From Nostoc sp. UHCC 0302 (lineage in GTDB: Bacteria; Cyanobacteriota; Cyanobacteriia; Cyanobacteriales; Nostocaceae): DNA of 64,000 nt. This document shows, one piece after another, positions 27,625 to 36,488 of this stretch (position 1 is its first letter; every line of letters starts with the position of its first letter). The notes under the pieces were generated by a model. That model worked only from the letters and a program-made list of their open reading frames with translations, searched no databases and was not told the origin of the DNA. The translations under genes and the position numbers were made by a program. The DNA is taken from assembly GCF_038096175.1 (NCBI RefSeq), contig NZ_CP151099.1:6860001-6924000 (forward strand), written 5' to 3'.

Positions 27625-27666
27625 TTGTAAGCGATCGCCCCAGAAGTTTCTCGAAAGTGCGATGGC
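27625..27666. repeat. 42-bp direct repeat flanking the toxin-antitoxin pair (right copy)
   Basis: Matches 26669-26710 with two differences and the same orientation. The surrounding 27426-27747 contains further pieces shared with 26700-26760 (for example CATCGCCATCTT and CGCATCAT), in a different order, and no gene. Confidence 0.75.
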
Positions 27667-27747
27667 TACGCCCGCCGCAGGCATCGCAGTACCAGTAATT
27701 GATTTCTTTAAGCAAAACGTTCCCTGAGCGAAGTCGAAGGGAACATT

Positions 27748-30700
27748 CTAATTACTCTTAGTATCAATGCCATCGCAGAGAGTGCGATCGCGATCGCTTA
27801 CATTAGGATTTGATTGTAAATAACCACGTAGCCTAGCGCAACTGTAGCTCATGAGATCGTTGAGACTATCAGAAATGATTAAATTATTAAGATAATTTGG
27901 GTACATATTCCAGAGTTTTACGGTATTGTCCCTACTAGCAAAAGCGATGGTCTTGCCATCGGGGCTGAATGCTACGCTCAAGACATAACTGCTATGCCCG
28001 TTGAGGGTAGTGATTTCCTTCCCTGTAGTCGCATTCCAGAGTTTTACGGTAGTATCAGAACTAGCAGAAGCGATGGTCTTGCCATCGGGGCTGAATGCTA
28101 CGCCCAAGACCGAATTGCTATGCCCGTTGAGGGTAGTGATTTCCTTACTTGTAGTCGCATTCCAGAGTTTTACGGTAGTATCAGAACTAGCAGAAGCGAT
28201 GGTCTTGCCATCGGGGCTGAACGCTATGCCTAAGACATCACTGCTATGCCCGTTGAGGGTAGTGATTTCCTTACCTGTAGCCGCATTCCAGAGTTTTACG
28301 GTAGTATCAGAACTAGCAGAAGCGATGGTCTTGCCATCGGGGCTGAATGCTACGCCCAAGACCGAATTGCTATGCCCGTTGAGGGTAGTGATTTCCTTCC
28401 CTGTAGCCACATTCCAGAGTTTTACGGTAGTATCAGAACTAGCAGAAGCGATGGTCTTGCCATCGGGGCTGAATGCTACGCCATTGACCGAATTGCTATG
28501 CCCGTTGAGGGTAGTGATTTCCTTACCTGTAGTCGCATTCCAGAGTTTTACGGTATTGTCTAAACTAGCAGAAGCGATGGTCTTGCCATCGGGGCTGAAT
28601 GCTACGCTCAAGACATAACTGCTATGCCCGTTGAGGGTAGTGATTTCCTTCCCTGTAGTCGCATTCCAGAGTTTTACGGTAGTATCAGAACTAGCAGAAG
28701 CGATGGTCTTGCCATCGGGGCTGAATGCTACGCCATTGACATCACTGCTATGCCCGTTGAGGGTAGTGATTTCCTTACTTGTAGCCGCATTCCAGAGTTT
28801 TACGGTAGTATCAGAACTAGCAGAAGCGATGGTCTTGCCATCGGGGCTGAATGCTACGCCATTGACATAACTGCTATGCCCGTTGAGGGTAGTGATTTTC
28901 TTACCTGTAGCCGCATTCCAGAGTTTTACGGTAGTATCAGAACTAGCAGAAGCGATGGTCTTGCCATCGGGGCTGAATGCTACGCCATTGACCGAATTGC
29001 TATGCCCGTTGAGGGTAGTGATTTCCTTCCCTGTAGCCACATTCCAGAGTTTTACGGTAGTATCAGAACTAGCAGAAGCGATGGTCTTGCCATCGGGGCT
29101 GAATGCTACGCCATTGACATCACTGCTATGCCCTTTAAGGGTAGTGATTTCCTTACCTGTAGCCACATTCCAGAGTTTTACGGTAGTATCAGAACTAGCA
29201 GAAGCGATGGTCTTGCCATCGGGGCTGAATGCTACGCCATTGACCGAATTGCTATGCCCGTTGAGGGTAGTGATTTCCTTCCCTGTAGTCGCATTCCAGA
29301 GTTTTAAGGTATTGTCTAAACTAGCAGAAGCGATGGTCTTGCCATCGGGGCTGAATGCTACGCTCAAGACATAACTGCTATGCCCGTTGAGGGTAGTGAT
29401 TTCCTTCCCTGTAGCCACATTCCAGAGTTTTACGGTAGTATCAGAACTAGCAGAAGCGATGGTCTTGCCATCGGGGCTGAATGCTATGCCTAAGACATCA
29501 CTGCTATGCCCTTTAAGGGTAGTGATTTCCTTACCTGTAGCCGCATTCCAGAGTTTTACGGTAGTATCAGAACTAGCAGAAGCGATGGTCTTGCTATCGG
29601 GGCTGAATGCTACGCTCAAGACATAATTGCTATGCCCTTCCAAGGAATTCCGCTCTTGCATCTTGTAAATTGCTTGCCTTAGTGCCATTACAGATTGCTG
29701 ATTAGCAGTTTGTTCTAAATTGGTATCATTCTTAAGTGGTTTACCTAAAATTTGTCTACCTGACTGTAGAGCTGCCACTAAAGCCTCAAGTTGCCTATTA
29801 GACAGTAGGGAAGATTCAGAGGTTTGAGCCAGAACGATCGCACTTTGTTGTGCTGCTTCCTTGGCTTTGTTTTGGGCGTTATACCATTGATAACCTGCAA
29901 AGATAGCTACTCCAGCTAACCCCATACTAAACAAAGTAACAACTCGGTTTTGCCGTCGTGCTGCTAAGAGCTTTTCTTGTTGGCGTTCTTTCTCTTCTCG
30001 AACCAGGTAATTTCGCAGTTGTTGACTCTCCTGAATGTACACCTCGGCTACCCCATTCAGCATTTGCCAATCACCAAATCTAGCTAAATATGCCTCTGCT
30101 ACTGCTAACCTGTCATCTTTTCTCAGAAACCCTGGCTTTTTATGATTCCTCTCCCATTCTTGGGCTTCTGCTTCAATCTGTCGTTCAATGCCAATTCCCA
30201 CCTTATATTCCTCTTTCCACTCCCGCAACATTTGCCAGTGGCGGATTAAGGCTTCATGGACAACATCTAAAATTACATCTTGCGAATCCGCCTCATCTGT
30301 CTTTGTAATTAATCGCGCATCTTTATCGGCTAACTTCTCACTCACCTGTTGCAAAAGTTCCAAGGAATGATGGGAATTAACCAACTCGCATAAACGCACG
30401 CGCCGCCTGACATCTGTGGTTTCTCCCATTTGCGTCAATTCCAGAAAAATCCGCCGCGCCACAGTTTTTTCTGTTGCTGAAAGACTTTCATAAACTGCAT
30501 CAGCGCGTTTTTGTAGCGTTCCTTCAACCCCGCCTAAATCCTCATAAGTCTTCAGGCTGAGAACCTCATCGCCTTGATTTCTCGACTCACGCCACAATTC
30601 AGTCAAGGTATATTGCAGCAAGGGCAAGCTTCCGGGGTAATCTTCAACATCATTAATTAGTTGCTGTTTTAACCTTCCCTCTATGCCTAATCCTACCCAA

Positions 30701-32178
30701 TCAGCCGGTTTAGTAATCGCTTCTTCAATTTCCTCACGGCTTAAGTGTTCGACGTTGATGTAAGGTTTATTGATTCTGCCCGCAAATTTGGGATATTCTC
30801 GCCATCTCCCCCGAAAATCCGATCGCATCCCAATGAAAATATAGAGGTTATCTGTACAGTCAATTAATTCCCGCAAACAGTCAAAGAATTCTTGGCGCTG
30901 GGTGTCATCGCACATGGTAAAGCATTCTTCAAACTGGTCGATAATCAAAATGACTGGTGTATTTAATGCTTTTAACTGCTCACTGAGGATATATGCAATA
31001 TTTTCCGTTGTCCCGCCTAATTTTTTAGATCCCCCTAAATCCCCCTTCAAAAGGGGGACTTTAAGAGATTCTTCGCCCCCCTTTTTTAAGGGGGGTTGGG
31101 GGGATCTAAGACTTTGAAAGCACACTCCAGGCAAAGAAAGTTCAAAAGCCTCCTGTAAACTCTTAACAGGAGATTCTTTAGGCGTAAACGGAGTAATATA
31201 AGTCCAGCGATCGCTCCCTGGAATCTCTTGTCCTAGCTTCAGTTGGTAGAGTAACCCAGCCCGTAACATAGATGATTTTCCACTACCGGAAGCACCTAAC
31301 ACAGCAATTAGGCGATGCTTATCTCTTACCTGTTTAATCAACTGCCCAGTTAGCGCACTCCGCCCATAAAAAACCTCAGCATCTTCCTTTGTCTCGCTAA
31401 AATACGACAGAGAACGATAAGGACACTTATCCTGAAAGCTTTTTTGAGAAAACTTAGTTGTCAGCAGAATTGCTCGTGGCGAATTGGCAATTAACGGACG
31501 CTGGACTGTATTCGGCATTCGGCTGATAATGAAATCTGCCAACTTGTGGCTATTGATGATCCCATCTGCGTCATTTTCGGGGTTCAATCCTGCGAGTAAC
31601 GCCTGCGTCAACAACCCCTGCGTGTGGGGAATTTCCACTCCAGTTTCGTAGGAACGGGTGGCAGTAATTAAACAGTAGTCTTTATCTGTGGGAATAAAGT
31701 TCAACAATTCACCGCTATAGCAGCAATCTAGCCAAACAACGACTCGTTTAGCCTGACTTCTTTGCAGCTGCTCACCCAACCAACTTAAGGGTATACCATA
31801 GATTTCTGCTTCAGGTAGAGCATCACTGGTAGCTAGAAATACTTCTTCTTTGCCCGCCACAGTTTTGCACCACCCATGTCCTGAAAAGAAGAATAACGCT
31901 GTTTCTGGGGTGGGGTTTGGATCGGGAGGATTGAAAAGATTAGCGATCGCTTCTCTCAATTCTTGCACCTTTACCGCCCCTTGGCGATCAATTTTACTTT
32001 CTCCCTTCTGGTTTAAAGTTCTAGGTAAATACTGAGCGCGAAAAGGTCTATAACCGTATTGTTCTAATTGTTGGGCAATTTTCTGTGCATCCTCTGCTGC
32101 TGCTGTTAGCGGCTTTAGGGTGGTGTACTCTGGGTAATAATTAATACCAATAACTTGAGCAGCCCATTCCGATGCCAT
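27748..32178 (-). CDS. Caspase-like peptidase fused to nSTAND NTPase, TM helix and 14 WD40 repeats
   Basis: About 1476 aa from ATG 32178, just before ASEWAAQVIGINYY; a TTG at 32226 and an ATG at 32199 are alternative starts. Residues 5-240 are a peptidase C14 caspase domain with His101 (FFFSGHGW) and Cys153 (WLDCCYSGE). Residues 270-720 are an nSTAND-type NTPase: FYGRSALTGQL, Walker A GASGSGKSS (295-303), Walker B VILIIDQFEE (410-417) and a winged-helix region. A single transmembrane helix lies near 745-765, then 14 WD40 repeats of 42 residues (about 844-1424) and a short Cys-containing tail. Both catalytic residues and the P-loop are intact. Expected mode: the WD40 array senses a ligand, the NTPase oligomerises and the caspase is activated. 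Divergent from two small genes at 32453-34250. Confidence 0.92.
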   Translation of the reverse strand: MASEWAAQVIGINYYPEYTTLKPLTAAAEDAQKIAQQLEQYGYRPFRAQYLPRTLNQKGESKIDRQGAVKVQELREAIANLFNPPDPNPTPETALFFFSGHGWCKTVAGKEEVFLATSDALPEAEIYGIPLSWLGEQLQRSQAKRVVVWLDCCYSGELLNFIPTDKDYCLITATRSYETGVEIPHTQGLLTQALLAGLNPENDADGIINSHKLADFIISRMPNTVQRPLIANSPRAILLTTKFSQKSFQDKCPYRSLSYFSETKEDAEVFYGRSALTGQLIKQVRDKHRLIAVLGASGSGKSSMLRAGLLYQLKLGQEIPGSDRWTYITPFTPKESPVKSLQEAFELSLPGVCFQSLRSPQPPLKKGGEESLKVPLLKGDLGGSKKLGGTTENIAYILSEQLKALNTPVILIIDQFEECFTMCDDTQRQEFFDCLRELIDCTDNLYIFIGMRSDFRGRWREYPKFAGRINKPYINVEHLSREEIEEAITKPADWVGLGIEGRLKQQLINDVEDYPGSLPLLQYTLTELWRESRNQGDEVLSLKTYEDLGGVEGTLQKRADAVYESLSATEKTVARRIFLELTQMGETTDVRRRVRLCELVNSHHSLELLQQVSEKLADKDARLITKTDEADSQDVILDVVHEALIRHWQMLREWKEEYKVGIGIERQIEAEAQEWERNHKKPGFLRKDDRLAVAEAYLARFGDWQMLNGVAEVYIQESQQLRNYLVREEKERQQEKLLAARRQNRVVTLFSMGLAGVAIFAGYQWYNAQNKAKEAAQQSAIVLAQTSESSLLSNRQLEALVAALQSGRQILGKPLKNDTNLEQTANQQSVMALRQAIYKMQERNSLEGHSNYVLSVAFSPDSKTIASASSDTTVKLWNAATGKEITTLKGHSSDVLGIAFSPDGKTIASASSDTTVKLWNVATGKEITTLNGHSSYVLSVAFSPDGKTIASASLDNTLKLWNATTGKEITTLNGHSNSVNGVAFSPDGKTIASASSDTTVKLWNVATGKEITTLKGHSSDVNGVAFSPDGKTIASASSDTTVKLWNVATGKEITTLNGHSNSVNGVAFSPDGKTIASASSDTTVKLWNAATGKKITTLNGHSSYVNGVAFSPDGKTIASASSDTTVKLWNAATSKEITTLNGHSSDVNGVAFSPDGKTIASASSDTTVKLWNATTGKEITTLNGHSSYVLSVAFSPDGKTIASASLDNTVKLWNATTGKEITTLNGHSNSVNGVAFSPDGKTIASASSDTTVKLWNVATGKEITTLNGHSNSVLGVAFSPDGKTIASASSDTTVKLWNAATGKEITTLNGHSSDVLGIAFSPDGKTIASASSDTTVKLWNATTSKEITTLNGHSNSVLGVAFSPDGKTIASASSDTTVKLWNATTGKEITTLNGHSSYVLSVAFSPDGKTIAFASRDNTVKLWNMYPNYLNNLIISDSLNDLMSYSCARLRGYLQSNPNVSDRDRTLCDGIDTKSN
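27907..29647 (-). repeat. 126-bp tandem array encoding 14 WD40 repeats
   Basis: The GHS-encoding motif recurs at an exact 126-bp period from about 29630 to 27992 (13 intervals, 1638 bp). Units are nearly identical. Differences are confined to a few codons: the two residues after GHS, VLS/VLG/VNG, SSDTT/SLDNT, and AATGK/ATTGK/VATGK/AATSK. Fourteen units equal two seven-bladed propellers. Confidence 0.9.
31025..31109. mobile_element. 85-bp inverted-repeat element inserted in frame in the STAND NTPase
   Basis: The ends TTAGATCCCCC and GGGGGGATCTAA are inverted repeats, with internal CCCCCTT...AAGGGGG pairs. Read through on the minus strand it gives SPQPPLKKGG and VPLLKGDLGGS, a proline/glycine/lysine segment foreign to the NTPase. 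It lies between Walker A and Walker B (residues about 357-389). No stop codon is created and the frame is kept. Confidence 0.8.
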
Positions 32179-32226
32179 TTTTATTACCTGACTAACCATT
32201 AGAACTTTTTGTTGAACTGTAGGCAA

Positions 32227-32452
32227 AATCTGTCCACAGCATTGTTTAGGTTGTATGAAAAATCACTAAAATCCAATGCTATAAGCTAAAGTAATTTACA
32301 CAGTAAAAAGTATAAGAAACAACATTATGTTTAGTAAATTATTCTTCATTAGACATAGAAAATTAAAACTAAATATCAAATATTAGGCTTATATGCTGTA
32401 ACTAGCTCACTGAAATTATATACTAGTGGTAGTGAGTTTGGTATAAAAACCT
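32227..32452. promoter_or_regulatory. Divergent promoter region of the caspase/STAND locus
   Basis: 226 AT-rich bases between the minus-strand caspase gene and the plus-strand pair. No clear operator or hairpin was found. The divergent layout suggests shared control. Confidence 0.4.
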
Positions 32453-32923
32453 ATGAATACGAAGGCTGACAATACTATCGTTGCTTTCCTCTTGGCATTT
32501 AAAGATTTAAAAACCACCCTTGGAGAACAAGAAAAACAGAATTTAAAAGAAGTGGCAAAGCAATTAGACACCCAACCCAAAGCTTGGGAAGACTATATTA
32601 AAGAACGGTTATTAGAAATAATTACCTCTAATCCTGACTTAAATCAGTCTTATCAATCTTATAAATCTCAATTAGATAGCGTAGAAGAAATTCCTGATGA
32701 TTTACTTCCTACTGAAGCAGAAATGAATAGACTCGATACTCTTGAAAAGGCTCCAATAACTAGAGGCTTTAAACCAAAAAATGAAGCTACAGGCTACGAA
32801 AGCCAACTCAATAATGTTGTAGTCATTGTTGGTAGTTCTTCTAAACCAGAAGAAACAGTGAAACAAGCCAAATTTTTAGAAAAATGGAAACAATTTTTAT
32901 CTCAATCCAATCAACCAAATTAG
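32453..32923 (+). CDS. Hypothetical protein, first gene of pair divergent from the caspase/STAND gene
   Basis: 156 aa, rich in Lys, Glu, Gln and Asn, and without a signal peptide or membrane segment. The first 70 residues are helical (NTIVAFLLAFKDLKTTLGEQ, AKQLDTQPKAWEDYIKERLL). The middle contains acidic turns, a short beta strand NNVVVIVGSS and a final helix (FLEKWKQFLSQ). I recognise no named domain. It is 13 bp upstream of the 438-aa gene, clearly one operon. It may correspond to the small associated protein of caspase/TPR-associated (CATRA-like) conflict systems, a suggestion from gene order and memory, not from a motif. Confidence 0.7.
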   Translation: MNTKADNTIVAFLLAFKDLKTTLGEQEKQNLKEVAKQLDTQPKAWEDYIKERLLEIITSNPDLNQSYQSYKSQLDSVEEIPDDLLPTEAEMNRLDTLEKAPITRGFKPKNEATGYESQLNNVVVIVGSSSKPEETVKQAKFLEKWKQFLSQSNQPN

Positions 32924-32936
32924 TTTTGCCCTTGTG

Positions 32937-34250
32937 ATGAGCGATTTAATCTATCCTACACTCGATTTGTTTCTATATGCTTTAAAAACTTCTTTAAACA
33001 CAACTGATGCAGAAATACAAAAAAACCAAGCAGCATTTTTAGATCAACTACCCTCTGATACTCAATTTAACGATCCTGACATTGAAACCGAGTATTTAGA
33101 GATTACCCATCCTCCTCAGATTAACTTTATTTCCTCCAATAACACTTTAGAAGGATACTATTATTCTGTTAGATTAAATGACACTTATGGTTTACAAATT
33201 GATTGTTCTATTAATAATCAAACCGAAACTCAACCAGCTAAGTCTTTTACAATCTTAAAAAATGAAATTGAACAAAAGCTTAATAAAGAACTGGCAATAA
33301 TTGGACAAACATGGATGATTTCTGGCTGGATACCAGAAAACTCCTCTCAGAATTATGAAGATATTGCTAAAGATTGCTATCATGCTTTATTCAGAGATAC
33401 TTATTGGCAACCAGAAAAAGGTACTTTTTTAGATGGAAAAGTTTTTGAATTATGGCGTTCAGGCAATATAAATCAGAACCGAGAAAAAGTAACTACTTCT
33501 TCAAATAATCACGAACATCATGTGATTATTGCTATTTATCCTCATCGAGAGAGCGCAGAAAAAGCTGCGGAATTTTATAAAGATTGGATGGGGTTATTTT
33601 GTTATCGAAGTAAGATTTCGTGGGCTTATTGGCAAAGTCGTTTAGTCAAAGAATCTCTGCTCAATCATTATAAAAAAATTGAAGAAAATAGAAAAATTAC
33701 TGCCCAGAGTAACTATTGGCAGGAAAAGCAAAATTTTACCAGTTCTCGTAATATTTTAAATAATATTGATATCATTCTCCAGCAATACACAATCGATTTA
33801 CTCAACCTCTCTTTTCAAAAACAAATTATTGAAATTAACTTATCTAATTACCAGCTTCGCTTAGCTTTGATTAAAGAAAAAGCAGGCGGAAACAATCAGT
33901 TAGATTTTTTAGAAAAATTTAGCGAACTAGCCAGCAAAAAATATTTACTACAAATTAACAAAGATATCGAAAATATGCAGCTTGGCTTGCAACTTTTAGA
34001 AGATACAATTAACGCTACTCGCAGCCGCATAGAAGTCGAAAAATCTGAACGAGAGCGTAACTTCCAAGAGCTTGTAGCTGTTGCAGGCGCTGGTATAGCA
34101 ACCGTATCTCTGGTAAGAGAGACGGCAAAAGATTGTAAAGATATTTTTAGTCAAGTTCGCTTCTTTTGCAACTATCCTTTAAGTACCAGTCTAATAGTTG
34201 GAATCATTGTTAGTTTTATGGTTTGGTGGCTGAGAAAACGATTGCGATAA
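32937..34250 (+). CDS. Coiled-coil protein with C-terminal membrane anchor, possible CATRA-like component
   Basis: 437 aa from ATG 32937 (an in-frame GTG precedes it). Residues 5-230 form a globular domain beginning LIYPTLDLFLYALKTSLN, with GYYYSVRLNDTYGLQIDCS and LFRDTYWQPEKGTFLDGKVFELWR. Residues about 245-375 are long amphipathic helices likely to be coiled coil. The C-terminus TSLIVGIIVSFMVWWLRKR is a single transmembrane anchor with a positive tail inside. The N-terminal blocks remind me of the CATRA proteins described next to caspase-like and TPR/STAND genes in bacterial conflict systems; this recall needs a profile search. If it works with the neighbouring caspase-STAND protein, which also has one TM helix, the complex would act at the membrane. 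Confidence 0.75.
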   Translation: MSDLIYPTLDLFLYALKTSLNTTDAEIQKNQAAFLDQLPSDTQFNDPDIETEYLEITHPPQINFISSNNTLEGYYYSVRLNDTYGLQIDCSINNQTETQPAKSFTILKNEIEQKLNKELAIIGQTWMISGWIPENSSQNYEDIAKDCYHALFRDTYWQPEKGTFLDGKVFELWRSGNINQNREKVTTSSNNHEHHVIIAIYPHRESAEKAAEFYKDWMGLFCYRSKISWAYWQSRLVKESLLNHYKKIEENRKITAQSNYWQEKQNFTSSRNILNNIDIILQQYTIDLLNLSFQKQIIEINLSNYQLRLALIKEKAGGNNQLDFLEKFSELASKKYLLQINKDIENMQLGLQLLEDTINATRSRIEVEKSERERNFQELVAVAGAGIATVSLVRETAKDCKDIFSQVRFFCNYPLSTSLIVGIIVSFMVWWLRKRLR

Positions 34251-34294
34251 GTGTTCGCGAAGCGTCTCGTTGGCGCAGCCTCTCGTAGAGAAGA

Positions 34295-34343
34295 GAAGCT
34301 TAAGCCTTCTCCTTTTCCCAAAGAAGACGCTAGCGCGAACGGC
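34295..34343. repeat. Dispersed repeat AAGCTTAAGCC...CGCGAACGGC, copy 1
   Basis: AAGCTTAAGCCTTCTCC, a short spacer, then AGACGCTAGCGCGAACGGC. A second copy is at 46872-46915, and a short relative (GGAGACGCTGCGCGAACGG) at about 3144-3162. The remainder of 34251-34595 holds other repeat fragments (for example paired CTCTCTAAACCTC / GGAGAGAGG near 34426-34456) and no gene. Confidence 0.65.
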
Positions 34344-34595
34344 TATCCTGAGATGATGTAACATCCTCAATCTATTTAATATTATTTACCTATATAAACG
34401 CGATGTGCGACTTATTCTTAAAACCCCTCTCTAAACCTCTCCCCAAAACGGAGAGAGGCTTTAAGTCTTACTCCCCAACGCTAGTAGGGGAGCCAGTGCG
34501 TTGCGGGGGTTCCCCCCGTTGTAGCAACTGGCGTAAGGGGTTGGGGGTTAGGTTCGAGAGAAAGTTGTACAAACGCTACTACCTCTATCAATAGA

Positions 34596-36488
34596 CTATT
34601 CTACCGTTACAGACTTGGCTAAATTCCTGGGCTGATCGACATCCAAACCGCGACGGGCGGCAATATGATAAGCCAATAATTGTAGGGGAACGACTGTGAG
34701 GAGGGGAGAAAGTAACTCTTCTACAGGCGAGACGGGGAGCAAATCGTTAAAGATTTCTGCTGCTTCACCATCGTTGACTGGAGTTACCCCAATTAGACGC
34801 GAATCTCTAGCTTTTGCTTCTTGGGCATTAGAAATCACTTTTTCGTATACACTACCAGGAACTGCGATCGCAACTACTGGTACTTTTGCATCTAAAAGTG
34901 CGATTGGGCCATGCTTCATTTCTCCAGCAGGATATCCTTCAGCGTGAATATAGCTAATTTCCTTTAATTTCAATGCCCCTTCCAAGGCAATGGGGAAGTT
35001 AATCCCCCTTCCCAGAAAGATGAAATCTTTGGTTTCATCGAATTCGTGGGCTAACTGTGCGGTTAAACTTTCTTGAATTGCTAAAGTTGCCTCTATTTCT
35101 TGAGGAATTTCGCGCAAACCGTTAATAATATTTTCTAATGTGTTAAGTGAAACCGTCTGACGGCGATAAGCTAAATCCAATGCCAAAGCGTAAAACGCCA
35201 TTAATTGAGCGACAAAAGTTTTCGTTGCCGCTACCCCAATTTCAATTCCCGCTAGGGTACTAATAATATGCGGCACTAGATGACCCAGGCTACTTTCTGG
35301 GCGATTGGTAATGCCTAGTAGTCGTGCTTGATACTTAGGTTCTTTACCTTGGCGACGTTCTTTTTCCATTGTTAAAGCTGCTAACGTATCAGCAGTTTCA
35401 CCTGATTGTGTCACCCCAACTATCAACGTGTTGGGTGTTAATGGTGAGGGTGCATAGCGATACTCAGAAGCGTAATGTACTTGAGTTGAAATTCCTGCTA
35501 GTTGTTCAACTAAATATTTTCCGATTAACGCTGCGTGCCAACTAGTACCACAGGCGACGATATGAATTTGTTCTAAATCAGTATAAAATTCTTCAGGCAA
35601 GCCTAAATTAATTGGCGATCGCTCAGTTTGCCCTAAATTATTAAAGTAAGCTTCTAAACTAGCTCTAACTACACCCGGCTGCTCGTGGATTTCCTTGAGC
35701 ATGAAGTGCTTAAATCCCTGCTTTTCTACCATCGCTGGATTAAAGTTGAGCAGCCGGGGTTGTTTTTTCAACCTGTCGCCAGCAAAATTATAAATTTCAA
35801 CGCCTAATGGTGTAAGACGTGCGATTTCGCCATTTTCTAAAGGTAGCACTGCACGGGTATAGGCAACGATCGCTGGAGTATCAGAAGCACAGAAGAACTC
35901 ACCTTGACCAAACCCAATCACTAAAGGCGCTTGTTGACGGACAACAATTAGTTCATCGGGGAAATCTGCGGAAATAACTGCAAGTGCAAACGCCCCCCGT
36001 AGATGGTTTACAGCTTGGCGAATTGCCTCTAGGAAAGGAGAGGGAGAGAGAGGGAGGGAGGGAGAGGGGGGATTTTTGAGAAATTCGGCTATCAGGTGGG
36101 GAATAACTTCAGTATCGGTTTCAGAACGAAACTGATGTCCCTTTTGTTTGAGTTCCTCGCGTAATTCGCGGTAGTTTTCAATAATCCCGTTTTGCACTAC
36201 CGCCACTCGCATAGCCGTATCCATGTGGGGATGGGCGTTGTACTCTTCTGGCTTCCCATGAGTTGCCCAGCGAGTGTGACCAATACCAATTTGGGAAGGA
36301 GTTTCTATTTGTTCAAGTTTTGAACGTAGGTTGTGCAGTTTACCTTTTGCCCGTACGCAATTTACTTCTCCTTCCCAGACAGTGGCGATTCCAGCGGAAT
36401 CGTAACCTCTATACTCTAGTTTCTCTAACCCAGATAGTAGAATGTCTGTTGCTGCTTGAGTACCGATATATCCAACGATTCCGCACAT
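34596..36488 (-). CDS. glmS: Glutamine-fructose-6-phosphate aminotransferase (isomerising)
   Basis: 630 aa. It starts MCGIVGYIGTQ, so Cys2 (the N-terminal Cys after Met removal) is the glutaminase nucleophile. The glutaminase domain (1-about 240) contains the LEYRGYDSAGIA and GHTRWATHGKP blocks. Two SIS domains follow, with ACGTSWHAALIGKYL and the VTQSGETADTLAAL phosphosugar loop, and the C-terminus ends DQPRNLAKSVTVE as in the family. It makes glucosamine-6-phosphate for peptidoglycan and other amino sugars. Residues about 138-153 (PPSPSLPLSPSP) are a purine-tract-encoded insertion in the glutaminase domain. It is downstream of psaC on the same strand, separated by a probable terminator. Confidence 0.96.
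   Translation of the reverse strand: MCGIVGYIGTQAATDILLSGLEKLEYRGYDSAGIATVWEGEVNCVRAKGKLHNLRSKLEQIETPSQIGIGHTRWATHGKPEEYNAHPHMDTAMRVAVVQNGIIENYRELREELKQKGHQFRSETDTEVIPHLIAEFLKNPPSPSLPLSPSPFLEAIRQAVNHLRGAFALAVISADFPDELIVVRQQAPLVIGFGQGEFFCASDTPAIVAYTRAVLPLENGEIARLTPLGVEIYNFAGDRLKKQPRLLNFNPAMVEKQGFKHFMLKEIHEQPGVVRASLEAYFNNLGQTERSPINLGLPEEFYTDLEQIHIVACGTSWHAALIGKYLVEQLAGISTQVHYASEYRYAPSPLTPNTLIVGVTQSGETADTLAALTMEKERRQGKEPKYQARLLGITNRPESSLGHLVPHIISTLAGIEIGVAATKTFVAQLMAFYALALDLAYRRQTVSLNTLENIINGLREIPQEIEATLAIQESLTAQLAHEFDETKDFIFLGRGINFPIALEGALKLKEISYIHAEGYPAGEMKHGPIALLDAKVPVVAIAVPGSVYEKVISNAQEAKARDSRLIGVTPVNDGEAAEIFNDLLPVSPVEELLSPLLTVVPLQLLAYHIAARRGLDVDQPRNLAKSVTVE

Noticed and set aside
28001-29626. 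Long plus-strand frames (repeating MPVEGSDFLPCSRIPEF or VVISFPVVAFQSF) opposite the WD40 array
   Set aside because: They are antisense shadows of the 126-bp repeat; a period divisible by three keeps all frames open.
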